Assembly (NCBI GenBank): GCA_002331465.1
Contig: DCYM01000038.1
Span: 1-12,215 of the forward strand
DNA length: 12,215 nucleotides
Reading direction: 5' to 3'
Source of the DNA: Candidatus Neomicrothrix sp. UBA2110
GTDB lineage: Bacteria > Actinomycetota > Acidimicrobiia > Acidimicrobiales > Poriferisodalaceae
Shown: in pieces, positions 1 through 8,493 of the stretch
How positions within the stretch are numbered: the first letter of the stretch is position 1
How the letters are laid out: every line of letters starts with the position of its first letter
The notes under the pieces: generated by a model
Told to the model about the DNA's origin: nothing
The model's database searches: none
The model's input: only the letters and a program-made list of their open reading frames with translations
Program-made: the position numbers and the translations under genes

Positions 1-2562
1 GCTCGAGAGGTCCATCACATGGCCTTACTTCTCGGCTACGGCGCCGGCGCAATCAATCCCTATCTCGCTATCGAATCCATTGAGGATTTCGTCGAGCAGG
101 GAGTCATCAACGAAGTTGACGCAAAGACCGCCGTTCGCAACTACATCAAGGCCTGCTCCAAAGGCGTCCTCAAGATTATGTCCAAAATGGGCATCTCCAC
201 CGTGGCCAGCTATACCGGAGCGCAGGTCTTTGAATGCGTTGGGCTGTCTAACCAAGTAATTGATGATTACTTCACCGGTACGTCATCGAAACTCGGAGGA
301 ATCGGGCTCGACATCATTGCTGAAGAGGTCGCTCTTCGACACCGCTTTGCCTACTTAAAAAACCCCGAAGGGGTGGCCCATCGAGATCTGTGGTCGGGAG
401 GTGAGTACCAATGGAGACGCGAGGGCGAATACCACCTGTTCAATCCAGAAACCGTGTACAAGCTGCAGCACGCCACACGAACCGGCCAATACGAGGTCTT
501 TAAGGAATACACGAAGCTAGTCAACGACCATTCCGAACAACTAGCCACGATCCGCGGACTCTTCAACCTCACTCCCTCCGAAACTGGCTCTATCGCGCTT
601 GACGAAGTTGAACCTGTTACCGAAATAGTGAAGCGTTTCTCCACGGGGGCGATGAGCTATGGCTCCATTTCCGCTGAAGCACATGAAACTCTGGCCATAG
701 CGATGAACCGTCTCGGAGGTAAATCAAATACCGGCGAGGGAGGCGAAGACCCAGAGCGCTTTATCCCAGATAGCAACGGTGACTCCCGACGGTCAGCGAT
801 TAAACAAGTGGCGTCTGGCCGCTTTGGGGTCACCTCGGAGTACCTAGTGAACTCCGACGACATCCAAATCAAAATGGCCCAAGGTGCCAAACCGGGCGAA
901 GGCGGCCAGCTACCAGGCCCAAAGGTCTGGCCGTGGATCGCTAAGACCCGCCATTCCACGCCTGGAGTTGGATTGATCTCTCCTCCTCCACATCACGACA
1001 TTTACTCAATCGAAGACCTCAAACAACTGATACACGATCTCAAGAATTCAAACCCTGAAGCTCGTATCCACGTCAAACTTGTTGCCGAGGTAGGCGTAGG
1101 CACCGTTGCCGCAGGGGTATCCAAAGCAAAAGCAGATGTTGTTCTTATCTCGGGGCATGATGGAGGAACAGGCGCCTCACCACTTACATCGCTCAAACAT
1201 GCGGGCGGCCCGTGGGAACTTGGATTAGCTGAGACCCAACAAACTCTTCTGATCAACGGGCTGAGAGACCGGATCGTCGTGCAGACTGACGGTCAACTTA
1301 AGACCGGTCGCGATGTCATGGTCGCCATGCTCCTAGGCGCCGAAGAGTTCGGATTTGCAACAGCTCCCCTAGTTGTATCTGGATGCATCATGATGCGGGT
1401 GTGTCATCTAGACACGTGCCCCGTCGGAGTCGCTACCCAAAATAAGGAGTTGCGTTCTCGCTACGCCGGCAAAGCAGAGTTCGTGATCAACTTCTTTGAA
1501 TACATCGCCCACGAAGTCCGTGAATACCTCGCTGAGCTTGGCTTCCGATCGATTGAAGAAGCCATTGGCCGTGTCGATTGCTTGGACATAGATCAAGCTG
1601 TCGACCACTGGAAGGCCGACGGTCTGGATCTCAGTCCCATCCTCCATATACCCACTTCACCCTGGGAACAAGACCGCTTCTGTTCCAAACAACAAGAGCA
1701 CGGTCTACAAAAAGCCCTCGATCAGCAGTTAATAGAACAAGCCCAGGAGGCCATCAAAAGCGGATCTCCGGTAGAGATAACGTCCCCTATCTCCAACGTG
1801 AACCGCACTGTCGGCACACTCCTTGGTCATCACGTGACTAAAGCTCATGGGGGTCTGGGGCTACCAAAAGACACCATCACAGTTATCCTGACCGGTTCCG
1901 CAGGTCAGAGTTTTGGTGCTTTCGTTCCGAGTGGAATTACGTTGCGTTTGTCTGGAGACGCGAACGACTATCTCGGCAAAGGCCTCTCGGGCGGACGGAT
2001 CGTGGTTCGCCCGCCAATTGATTCGGCAACCGAGTTCGTTGCAGAGGAAAACGTGATCGCTGGCAACGTGATCCTCTACGGAGCAACGAGTGGCGAGGTT
2101 TTTATAAGAGGGACGGTTGGGGAACGCTTCTGCGTTCGTAACTCTGGGGCAACAGCCGTTGTCGAGGGAGTCGGGGACCATGCTTGCGAATACATGACTG
2201 GGGGCGAGGTTGTTGTTCTGGGACCGACAGGCAGGAACTTTGGAGCTGGCATGTCTGGAGGCGTTGCGTTCATCTATGACCCCGAAGATGAATTTCATCG
2301 AAGTTTAAATACAGAAATGGTGGATTTAGAGACCTCTATAGATGACGAAGATGCCGACTTTCTTCGTGACGTCATTCGTCGTCACGATGACGAAACGGGG
2401 TCCGAAGTCGCTTCAGCAATTCTCGATCGCTGGCATCAACAGGTGAGGTATTTCAAGAAGGTCATGCCCAAGGACTACAAACGTGTCATCGAGGCCATCG
2501 CGGCCGCTGAAGAACACGGACAAGATGTCGAAGAGGCCGTGATGGCTGCGGCGAAGGGATGA
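1..2562 (+). CDS. gltB: Glutamate synthase large (alpha) subunit, C-terminal part; 5' end outside the window
   Basis: Large subunit of NADPH-dependent glutamate synthase (GOGAT), which turns glutamine plus 2-oxoglutarate into two glutamates in the cytoplasm. The frame is open from base 1 (AREVHH before the Met codon at 19), so that Met is internal. About 853 residues remain of a family length near 1500; the N-terminal glutaminase domain is missing only because of the window edge. Visible parts: the end of the central domain (ALLLGYGAG, INPYLA), the FMN-binding TIM-barrel domain (GAMSYGSIS near 646, GGKSNTGEGGEDP near 715-750), the 3Fe-4S cysteines at codons 1384, 1402 and 1417 (C-x5-C-x4-C, ending CPVG), and the Gly-rich beta-helix domain (about 1840-2280, with GGRIVV, GATSGEVFIRG, TGGEVVVLG, NFGAGMSGG). 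The end, FKKVMPKDYKRVI, is typical of the family. gltD follows. Identity is secure. Confidence 0.97.
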   Translation, partial: AREVHHMALLLGYGAGAINPYLAIESIEDFVEQGVINEVDAKTAVRNYIKACSKGVLKIMSKMGISTVASYTGAQVFECVGLSNQVIDDYFTGTSSKLGGIGLDIIAEEVALRHRFAYLKNPEGVAHRDLWSGGEYQWRREGEYHLFNPETVYKLQHATRTGQYEVFKEYTKLVNDHSEQLATIRGLFNLTPSETGSIALDEVEPVTEIVKRFSTGAMSYGSISAEAHETLAIAMNRLGGKSNTGEGGEDPERFIPDSNGDSRRSAIKQVASGRFGVTSEYLVNSDDIQIKMAQGAKPGEGGQLPGPKVWPWIAKTRHSTPGVGLISPPPHHDIYSIEDLKQLIHDLKNSNPEARIHVKLVAEVGVGTVAAGVSKAKADVVLISGHDGGTGASPLTSLKHAGGPWELGLAETQQTLLINGLRDRIVVQTDGQLKTGRDVMVAMLLGAEEFGFATAPLVVSGCIMMRVCHLDTCPVGVATQNKELRSRYAGKAEFVINFFEYIAHEVREYLAELGFRSIEEAIGRVDCLDIDQAVDHWKADGLDLSPILHIPTSPWEQDRFCSKQQEHGLQKALDQQLIEQAQEAIKSGSPVEITSPISNVNRTVGTLLGHHVTKAHGGLGLPKDTITVILTGSAGQSFGAFVPSGITLRLSGDANDYLGKGLSGGRIVVRPPIDSATEFVAEENVIAGNVILYGATSGEVFIRGTVGERFCVRNSGATAVVEGVGDHACEYMTGGEVVVLGPTGRNFGAGMSGGVAFIYDPEDEFHRSLNTEMVDLETSIDDEDADFLRDVIRRHDDETGSEVASAILDRWHQQVRYFKKVMPKDYKRVIEAIAAAEEHGQDVEEAVMAAAKG

Positions 2563-2637
2563 CCACTATGTTCCAGTGGGCGATGGTTGGCCGATTCGCG
2601 GCAAAAACGTTGTGTGAGCAGAGGGACCAAATCCGAT

Positions 2638-4095
2638 ATGACTGATATCCGAGGGTTCCTGAAACATGGCCGCGAAACACCCTCCCGAAGACCAATTCCT
2701 GTGCGTCTCTTGGATTGGCATGAGGTGTATGAAGAGTTCGACCAAGGCAGTTTGCGGAACCAGGCAAGCAGATGCATGGACTGTGGAATTCCATTTTGCA
2801 ACAACGGATGTCCTCTCGGAAATATCATCCCGGATTGGAATGACCTCGTGTACCGGGACCGCTGGCGAGACGCAATCGACCGCCTACACGCCACAAACAA
2901 TTTCCCCGAGTTCACCGGACGGCTTTGTCCGGCTCCCTGCGAGGGTGCATGCGTACTCGGAATCAATCAAGATCCGGTGGCTATAAAACAAATTGAAGTG
3001 ACAATTATTGATCATGCCTTTGAAATGGGTTGGGTGGAACCAGTTCTTCCGACTGTTCTCTCCGATAAGTCTGTCGCCGTTGTCGGCAGCGGGCCAGCCG
3101 GCCTGGCAGCTGCGCAACAGTTGACACGCGCAGGTCACACGGTTGTCGTTTTCGAAAGAGCCGACCGAATTGGTGGTTTACTTCGTTACGGCATCCCAGA
3201 ATTCAAGATGGAAAAACGTCACATCGATCGCAGAATCGAACAGATGGAACAGGAAGGGACAGAATTTCGGACGGGAATCAACGTCGGTGTCGATATAAGC
3301 GCCAGTGAACTTCGCGAACAATTTGATGCCGTTGTACTCGCCGGTGGTGCAACCCAATGGCGAGATCTCCCGATCGAAGGCAGAGAACTCAACGGAGTTC
3401 ACCAGGCAATGGAATACCTTCCTTGGGCTAATCGCGCTCAGCAAGGCGACTTCACGGTTGAAGAGGCGCCTATCTCAGCGGCCGGAAAGAAAGTGGTCAT
3501 CATTGGAGGAGGCGACACCGGTGCCGACTGCCTAGGCACAGCGCATCGGCAAGGCGCGACTTCGGTTCACCAATTCGAAATTATGCCCTGCCCCCCTGAT
3601 GAGCGGTCTGTAGGCAATCCTTGGCCAACATTCCCAATGACATTCAAAACCACGTCAGCTCACGAGGAGGGTGGAGAACGGGTTTACTCGGTCAATACTG
3701 ACAAATTTCTCGGTAATGAAGTTGGTAATTTACGCGGACTGGCAGCTCATGAAGTGGCGATGACGGATGGTCGTTTCAAAAAGGTCGAGGGCACAGATTT
3801 TGAACTAGCGGTTGACTTGGTCTTTTTAGCGATGGGTTTCACTGGTCCCGAACAGGACGGTTTACTCGAACAGCTAGACGTCGAGTTAGACGAACGCGCC
3901 AATGTCGCTCGAGACCATAATTTCGCCACGAATAAAGACAACGTGTGGGTGTGCGGCGATATGGGACGAGGACAAAGCCTCATCGTTTGGGCCATAGCCG
4001 AGGGTCGGTCATGCGCTGCGGCGGTTGATGCTTCACTGACAGGTTCGACTTCATTAATGTCTCCGGTGACGCCCACAGACCGACCGTTACTTTGA
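2638..4095 (+). CDS. gltD: Glutamate synthase small (beta) subunit
   Basis: NADPH-oxidising subunit of GOGAT; it passes electrons through FAD and Fe-S clusters to GltB. With the ATG at 2638 it has 485 residues, normal for GltD. The frame is open back to a TTG at 2587, but MTDIRGFLKHGRE is the usual actinobacterial N-terminus and GAGGGA at 2621-2626 can serve as a ribosome site, so 2638 is preferred. Cysteines 46, 49, 54 and 58 (CMDCGIPFCNNGC) and 97, 101 and 105 (CPAPCEGAC) are the N-terminal 4Fe-4S ligands. The FAD Rossmann motif GSGPAG lies at 150-155, the NADPH motif GGGDTGA at 290-296, and the C-terminal FAD motif CGDMGRGQSL at 439-448. It lies 75 bases after gltB, presumably co-transcribed. 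All key residues are intact. Confidence 0.96.
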   Translation: MTDIRGFLKHGRETPSRRPIPVRLLDWHEVYEEFDQGSLRNQASRCMDCGIPFCNNGCPLGNIIPDWNDLVYRDRWRDAIDRLHATNNFPEFTGRLCPAPCEGACVLGINQDPVAIKQIEVTIIDHAFEMGWVEPVLPTVLSDKSVAVVGSGPAGLAAAQQLTRAGHTVVVFERADRIGGLLRYGIPEFKMEKRHIDRRIEQMEQEGTEFRTGINVGVDISASELREQFDAVVLAGGATQWRDLPIEGRELNGVHQAMEYLPWANRAQQGDFTVEEAPISAAGKKVVIIGGGDTGADCLGTAHRQGATSVHQFEIMPCPPDERSVGNPWPTFPMTFKTTSAHEEGGERVYSVNTDKFLGNEVGNLRGLAAHEVAMTDGRFKKVEGTDFELAVDLVFLAMGFTGPEQDGLLEQLDVELDERANVARDHNFATNKDNVWVCGDMGRGQSLIVWAIAEGRSCAAAVDASLTGSTSLMSPVTPTDRPLL

Positions 4096-4108
4096 TGAAA
4101 AAGAATTC

Positions 4109-5344
4109 ATGAACGACTTACACGTTGACGGAGAGCGCCTTTGGAGGACCCTTCACCAGCTCGCTGAGATCGGTGCAACAGAAGCCGGTGGTGTCGCTCG
4201 GGTTGCGTTAACAGACCTAGATAAGTTAGGACGCGACCAGTTCGTGGAGTGGGTGACTGAAGTCGGATGCAGCGTGCATGTAGATCAAATGGGCAACCTG
4301 TTCGCCCGACGCGAGGGGGCAGAGGCCGACCGAAAACCCGTGATCATTGGGAGTCATCTTGACACCCAACCTACGGGTGGAAAATTTGACGGCGCCTACG
4401 GGGTTATGGTCGGTTTAGAGGTGCTACGAGTCCTGCACGAGGCTGGCCATCGAACGCTTACACCGATTGAAGTGGTGTCGTGGACTAATGAGGAGGGCGC
4501 ACGCTTTCCACCAGCAATGTTGGGATCGGGTGTATTTGGCGGTGCATTTTCACTGGAAAGTGGCTTAGGGGCTGCGGACCCAGATGGCACCACCCTCGGC
4601 GATGAACTGCTACGAATTGGCTATTCGGGCCCCCAACTTTGCGGTGGTAGACCCGTCGGCTATTACCTTGAGCCTCACATAGAACAGGGACCCATCCTGG
4701 AAGCTTCAGACCGCTCAATCGGTGTCGTGACTGGCGTTCAAGGCATCAGATGGTACGACGTGTCGATCAACGGCACGGAGGCGCACGCCGGCACAACTCC
4801 AATGGACCGGCGGTCTGATGCCATGTTGAGTGCCGCTGAGCTAGTGACGGAGATAAACCAGATTGCGAAACGTCGCGCCGATGGTCGCTCAACCGTTGGT
4901 GTTCTTACCTCCACCCCGGGTTCGCGTAACACCGTGGCGGGCTCCGTCAATTTATCCGTCGACCTTCGCCACCCCGATGCCGATGAGTTACGCCAGATGA
5001 GCAACGAGTTACTTGATGCTGCTGGGACTCTCAGTCCGGCTGCCTTAGTTGAAGAGATCTGGTATTCGCCGCCCATCAGGTTTGATGAGCGGATCGTCAC
5101 AAAAATTCGTGAGAGCGCTTCTGCAGCGGGTCACCAGCCGGTAGATATTGTTTCCGGCGCAGGTCATGATGCTGTGTACCTAAGCGCAGTGGCTCCCACA
5201 GGAATGCTATTTATTCCTTGCAAGGAAGGTCTGTCACATAACGAAGCTGAGAGTATCTCTCAAGCACATTCGACGGCTGGAGCAGAAGTAACTCTTCAGA
5301 CCGTCCTCCTCCTAGCAGACGAGAATACGGGTGCTGCTCACTGA
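4109..5344 (+). CDS. Zn-dependent M20-family amidohydrolase, hydantoinase/carbamoylase (allantoate amidohydrolase / ureidopropionase) type
   Basis: Cytoplasmic metalloenzyme expected to hydrolyse an N-carbamoyl amino acid, beta-ureido acid or allantoate, releasing CO2 and ammonia. Length 411 residues, normal for the family. Metal and catalytic motifs are complete: GSHLDTQPTGGKFDG at 81-95 (His83, Asp94), NEEGARF at 127-133 (Glu128 general base, Glu129 metal ligand), EPHIEQGP at 188-195 (His190), the dimerisation-domain motif AHAGTTPMDRR at 225-235, SGAGHDA near 350, and the C-terminal metal-ligand motif SHNEAES (His377). The start is 13 bases after the gltD stop, with only a weak A-rich ribosome site, suggesting co-transcription with gltBD. 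That fits a role in supplying ammonia for glutamate synthesis. No hydantoinase, allantoinase or dihydropyrimidinase gene lies alongside, so the exact substrate (amaB, allC or pydC-like) cannot be decided. Confidence 0.9.
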   Translation: MNDLHVDGERLWRTLHQLAEIGATEAGGVARVALTDLDKLGRDQFVEWVTEVGCSVHVDQMGNLFARREGAEADRKPVIIGSHLDTQPTGGKFDGAYGVMVGLEVLRVLHEAGHRTLTPIEVVSWTNEEGARFPPAMLGSGVFGGAFSLESGLGAADPDGTTLGDELLRIGYSGPQLCGGRPVGYYLEPHIEQGPILEASDRSIGVVTGVQGIRWYDVSINGTEAHAGTTPMDRRSDAMLSAAELVTEINQIAKRRADGRSTVGVLTSTPGSRNTVAGSVNLSVDLRHPDADELRQMSNELLDAAGTLSPAALVEEIWYSPPIRFDERIVTKIRESASAAGHQPVDIVSGAGHDAVYLSAVAPTGMLFIPCKEGLSHNEAESISQAHSTAGAEVTLQTVLLLADENTGAAH

Positions 5345-5363
5345 CGACGCACAAGTGTTTTTC

Positions 5364-6767
5364 TCAGTTGACTTTTCTGCCTTCATCTAAATAGGCCGCG
5401 AGTTTTTCGAGTGCGCTGGGAGTCACTTCGCGGATCCGTCCCAACAAATCATCGCCGCTAGGGCCAGCGGCTTGGCGGGGTGCCCCCCTACCCGAGAACC
5501 CATCCAGCCGAGCATTAGAAAGCCAGGTCTTAAGTCCCGGATCGGCATTCCACTTAATCGAGTTGAGCGCATTTTCCAGGGTGGTTCGCACCCAGTCCAA
5601 CGTGTCATCAGGATGTGGCACAACTGTGCATAGTTCATTCTTAATGGTTTCGCCGTCATAGGTCGCCTCAACATGGGCGATGAACGCTGCACTAAAAACT
5701 TGTTGGCAAGTGCGCACCGTTTGCAGGGTCAAAAGACCATCTTCAAAGACTGGCCGAATGGGCCGGCGGGCCAAACCATCGGCGGTGCAATCCACATGGA
5801 TGGTATTAGGGCTCGTGGAGACAGTTGCATCGTCAAGGTCGATGTCGTGCAACCCGATTTGCCGCACGCGGCCAAGACGAACGACGTTGGATATTCGTTG
5901 TAGTTCATTCAGCTCGACCGATGTAACTGTGCAGCATCGGTACATTGTCGGACGCACAGCAGGATCCAGCTGCAGTAGGGCGCCATTTTCGAGTAATCGA
6001 TCAAACATTTGATCCAACGATGTAGAGGCTGCAACAATCTCCATCGTTTCGACCTGGCGGAGCATGACACGGTCCGCGAACTCAGGTCCAGGTTGAATAT
6101 ATGCCCGATCTAACATCCACTGGTCGCGGGGTAGCACCCATCGAATTATCTCTGGGTTCACATCGTTGCTGAGTAACCAAAGGCACGAATCGATGGCTGT
6201 TTTCCCTCCGCCAATAACGACGTAGCCATCCGGGGTAGTTGTGATGCTCGGAAGTTCATTGGGAGGAATACATTGAACTCCCTCCATAACGTCATAGCTC
6301 GGGGTGGTAACGGCGGGAACAGTCACATTCATATACGTAGCATTGACGGTCTTTCGCGCGTCTACCACGACCTCGATGCCCGAAATGAGGTCCCGAATTA
6401 GCCCATCTCCGAGGTATTCGGATGTTGGTAAGTAACGGACTCGACCGCTTGGCAAGAACTGTTGGTTCATCACTTGGTCGAAATAGGTGACTACCTCGGT
6501 TCCCGACGCCAGTTCGTATAAACCCGCGTTTCCACCCTCGAGGTCTTTAGTGTCGTTTCCGAGTTCCCGCGAATTAACACCGTAGAACGACGAGGGTTGG
6601 TGAAGTCGCACGAATGGGTAGGAATCATTCCAGTGGCCACCAGGATGAGAGTGTCGATCAACGATGGTGACAGTTGCGTCGGTTTCAGTCATAAGAACGT
6701 CGGTGAATGCCATGCCCATGGCACCTGCACCAACCACTAAGTAGTCGCTAACGACCTTTTCGATCAT
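5364..6767 (-). CDS. FAD/NAD(P)-dependent oxidoreductase (flavoprotein monooxygenase-like)
   Basis: Predicted soluble flavoprotein of 467 residues. An N-terminal FAD Rossmann motif (GAGAMG, 13-18) is followed by an acidic strand end (TIVDRH) and GGHWNDSYPFVRLHQPS, which resembles the GGxW segment of flavin monooxygenases. A second nucleotide motif, IGGGKTA at 185-191, probably binds NAD(P)H. The Baeyer-Villiger fingerprint FxGxxxHxxxW is not evident, so a monooxygenase role is only inferred; an oxidase or reductase is equally possible. The gene starts 6 bases after the stop of the PPOX gene and must be read as the second gene of that pair. No good Shine-Dalgarno precedes its ATG, which fits translational coupling. 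Its stop lies 19 bases from the end of the convergent amidohydrolase gene, with no hairpin between them. Substrate unknown. Confidence 0.85.
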   Translation of the reverse strand: MIEKVVSDYLVVGAGAMGMAFTDVLMTETDATVTIVDRHSHPGGHWNDSYPFVRLHQPSSFYGVNSRELGNDTKDLEGGNAGLYELASGTEVVTYFDQVMNQQFLPSGRVRYLPTSEYLGDGLIRDLISGIEVVVDARKTVNATYMNVTVPAVTTPSYDVMEGVQCIPPNELPSITTTPDGYVVIGGGKTAIDSCLWLLSNDVNPEIIRWVLPRDQWMLDRAYIQPGPEFADRVMLRQVETMEIVAASTSLDQMFDRLLENGALLQLDPAVRPTMYRCCTVTSVELNELQRISNVVRLGRVRQIGLHDIDLDDATVSTSPNTIHVDCTADGLARRPIRPVFEDGLLTLQTVRTCQQVFSAAFIAHVEATYDGETIKNELCTVVPHPDDTLDWVRTTLENALNSIKWNADPGLKTWLSNARLDGFSGRGAPRQAAGPSGDDLLGRIREVTPSALEKLAAYLDEGRKVN

Positions 6768-6773
6768 GTTTCG

Positions 6774-7181
6774 CTAACCGTGGAAGTCTGGTCCAGCCGC
6801 TTCGATCTCGAACCGCAGGACACACCTCTGATCTTCGTTCATCGCACGCTTGTAGTCATCCCAATCCGGATGTTCCCCGCTCAAGGTCCGGTAGTACTCG
6901 ACAAGATGGTCAAATGCCTCAGGCAGACTTACTACCTCACCCCGGCATTGCAATTGCACCCATCGGCCCAACCACTTGTCAGGGAACACACAGATCCAAG
7001 CAATCGAGTCACGCCGTAGGTTCCGAGTCTTCACGGCCGTCTCGCGAGTGCTCATAATGATCGTGTCGTGAACCACCGCCAACGTCACCGGCGACATTTG
7101 CGGAGATCCGTCTCTACTTCGCGTAGCCAGAACGGCTCGCGAGTTATCACGCACGTAGTCGAGTCCCTTACCTATTTCCAT
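6774..7181 (-). CDS. PPOX-class split-barrel flavin/F420-binding protein (Rv1155-like)
   Basis: Small protein of 135 residues of the pyridoxamine 5'-phosphate oxidase-like split beta-barrel superfamily, which bind FMN or deazaflavin F420 as dimers. The pattern is typical: an N-terminal helix, then AVLATRSRDGSPQMSPV (16-32), a strand ending IIMSTRETAVKTRNLRRD, the WVQLQCRGEV strand, a region rich in acidic and aromatic residues (EYYRTLSGEHPDWDDY), and a final RCVLRFEIE strand. The short length and sequence style fit the F420-dependent TIGR03618-like group better than true PdxH, but FMN cannot be excluded. The ATG at 7181 is preceded on the minus strand by AGGA (7189-7192) at 7 bases, the clearest ribosome site in this part. 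First gene of a pair with the FAD oxidoreductase, 6 bases apart; it may supply reducing cofactor chemistry or act as a separate reductase. Confidence 0.85.
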   Translation of the reverse strand: MEIGKGLDYVRDNSRAVLATRSRDGSPQMSPVTLAVVHDTIIMSTRETAVKTRNLRRDSIAWICVFPDKWLGRWVQLQCRGEVVSLPEAFDHLVEYYRTLSGEHPDWDDYKRAMNEDQRCVLRFEIEAAGPDFHG

Positions 7182-7239
7182 CTCGTCATCCTGTCACGAA
7201 CCCCATCTCAGATAATAGATACTGCCCTATGGTGAGTTG
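7182..7239. promoter_or_regulatory. Divergent promoter region between PPOX/FAD pair and MFS gene
   Basis: This 58-base gap must carry the start signals for both directions. An AT-rich core at 7211-7217 reads GATAAT on the plus strand (7211-7216) and TATTAT on the minus strand (7217-7212), each a 5-of-6 match to a -10 box, so the two promoters would overlap face to face. ATCT-C-AGAT (7205-7213) is a short palindrome overlapping the core and could be a regulator site. No convincing -35 box is present on either strand. The AGGA ribosome site of the PPOX gene is at 7189-7192. Promoter assignment is inference from sequence alone. Confidence 0.4.
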
Positions 7240-8493
7240 ATGTCCGGCAAGCACCAGGTAGATAGCGGTCGAGGCTGGGTCGTAGCATTTGCAGGTTGCG
7301 CGATTAACACATGGACATTTGGGGTTTTCTACGCCTTCGCAACCGCTCTGGAACAAATGGCTGACGAGTTCGACGCTGGCCTATCGGGCATCGCTGCGTT
7401 CTTTTCGGTCACCACGTTTTTGTTTTTCGCGGTTGGGATCGTCGCTGGTCCTTTAGCCGATCGTTTCGGTGCTCGCCGGCTCGTCGCTCTCGGCGCGTTC
7501 CTAATGGGTGGTGGATTGTGGTTCACCGCTCAGGTCGAGTCGCTGTTTACGGGCATTGTGGTCTATGGGCTCGGCGTCGGTTTGGGAATCGGGTGCTACC
7601 TAGTTCCACTCAGCGTTGCGACCGGTGCGTGGTTCGAGAAACATCGCACCGTCGCGCTGGGCGTTAATACTGTAGGAATTGGGCTTGGGACTCTGATCTT
7701 GGTTCCAGTAGCAGAGTGGCTCATCCGAACTGCTGGATGGCGGAATGCTTTCGAGTTGATGGGAATTGGCAGCGTAATTGTTTACGGGGTTGTGTCCTTA
7801 GCTTGTTTTAAGCCTCCTACCCCTCCCGCATCAGTCGCAGCAAGCATCTTGGCCGCACGACAAGCGGTACGAAGATCCGAATTTTGGCGCCTTTACCTAG
7901 CCGGGTTCTTGATGTCAGTTGCCTTATTCGTTCCTTTTGTCTTCTTGGTGCAATACGCCAAGGAACAAGGCATCGCGTCCAGCACTGCCGCATTCCTCAT
8001 CACTTCGCTCGGGTTGGGAAGCGTTATCGGTCGACTTGGGCTTGGCGTCCTTGGGATGCGGTTTGGCGTGCTGCCATTAGTCATCATGTCATTCGCTATT
8101 CAACCCGTCTCCTACATAGTTTGGCTCGTCGCCGGATCGAATTACTTTCTGCTGCTTGTCTTCGCCGCCTTGTTGGGTGTGGGCTACGGGGGCTTTGTTG
8201 CACTAAGCCCAGTCGCGTCAGCAGGCATCTTCGGTCTAGAAGGTTTAGGCGGAGTTCTCGGGGTTCAATACACCTCGGCTGGTGTCGGTGCCCTCATAGG
8301 GCCAATAAGCGCCGGCGCAATAATCGATGCCACTGGCTCTTACACCGTCGCCATAGTCGCAGCGATTTTTGTGTCGTCGGCGGCAACCCTCGCTGTTGTT
8401 CCACTCTGGCGACTTGGTGATGGCACACCATCCGAAATAGTCGCTCGTTCCTTCCTATCTCAACCAACTGTTTGGCTGGTCTCTCGCCGTTAA
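7240..8493 (+). CDS. Major facilitator superfamily transporter, monocarboxylate-transporter (MCT/OFA)-like
   Basis: Inner-membrane secondary transporter of 417 residues with about twelve hydrophobic segments in two halves, separated by a central polar loop near residues 190-215. The MFS loop 2-3 signature is clear: GPLADRFGARR at 70-80. The first segment (GWVVAFAGCAINTWTFGVFYAF, from residue 12) resembles the opening helix of monocarboxylate transporters, so a carboxylate or related small organic acid is the most likely cargo; this is inference. The ATG at 7240 is chosen over an in-frame TTG just before it (7237). GGTGAG at 7231-7236 is too close to act well, so initiation may rely on a short leader. 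The gene is divergent from the PPOX pair and ends within the stop codon of the convergent DUF3237 gene. It may bring in the substrate of the oxidative enzymes downstream. Confidence 0.9.
   Translation: MSGKHQVDSGRGWVVAFAGCAINTWTFGVFYAFATALEQMADEFDAGLSGIAAFFSVTTFLFFAVGIVAGPLADRFGARRLVALGAFLMGGGLWFTAQVESLFTGIVVYGLGVGLGIGCYLVPLSVATGAWFEKHRTVALGVNTVGIGLGTLILVPVAEWLIRTAGWRNAFELMGIGSVIVYGVVSLACFKPPTPPASVAASILAARQAVRRSEFWRLYLAGFLMSVALFVPFVFLVQYAKEQGIASSTAAFLITSLGLGSVIGRLGLGVLGMRFGVLPLVIMSFAIQPVSYIVWLVAGSNYFLLLVFAALLGVGYGGFVALSPVASAGIFGLEGLGGVLGVQYTSAGVGALIGPISAGAIIDATGSYTVAIVAAIFVSSAATLAVVPLWRLGDGTPSEIVARSFLSQPTVWLVSRR

Noticed and set aside
1861..2298. A 145-codon minus-strand frame opposite the GltB beta-helix domain
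   Set aside because: The Gly-rich repeats of that domain readily give open frames on the opposite strand; no motif or start signal.
2587..2637. A longer GltD starting at TTG 2587
   Set aside because: The extra 17 residues (ADSRQKRCVSRG...) do not look like GltD, while ATG 2638 gives the standard N-terminus and a ribosome site at 2621-2626.
2475..2966. A 163-codon minus-strand frame across the gltB/gltD junction
   Set aside because: It is antisense to the conserved GltB C-terminus and the GltD iron-sulfur region, with no family signature of its own.
7884..8420. A 178-codon plus-strand frame inside the MFS gene
   Set aside because: It is very rich in Arg and Cys, has no domain, and overlaps the transmembrane coding frame of the transporter; a shadow frame.
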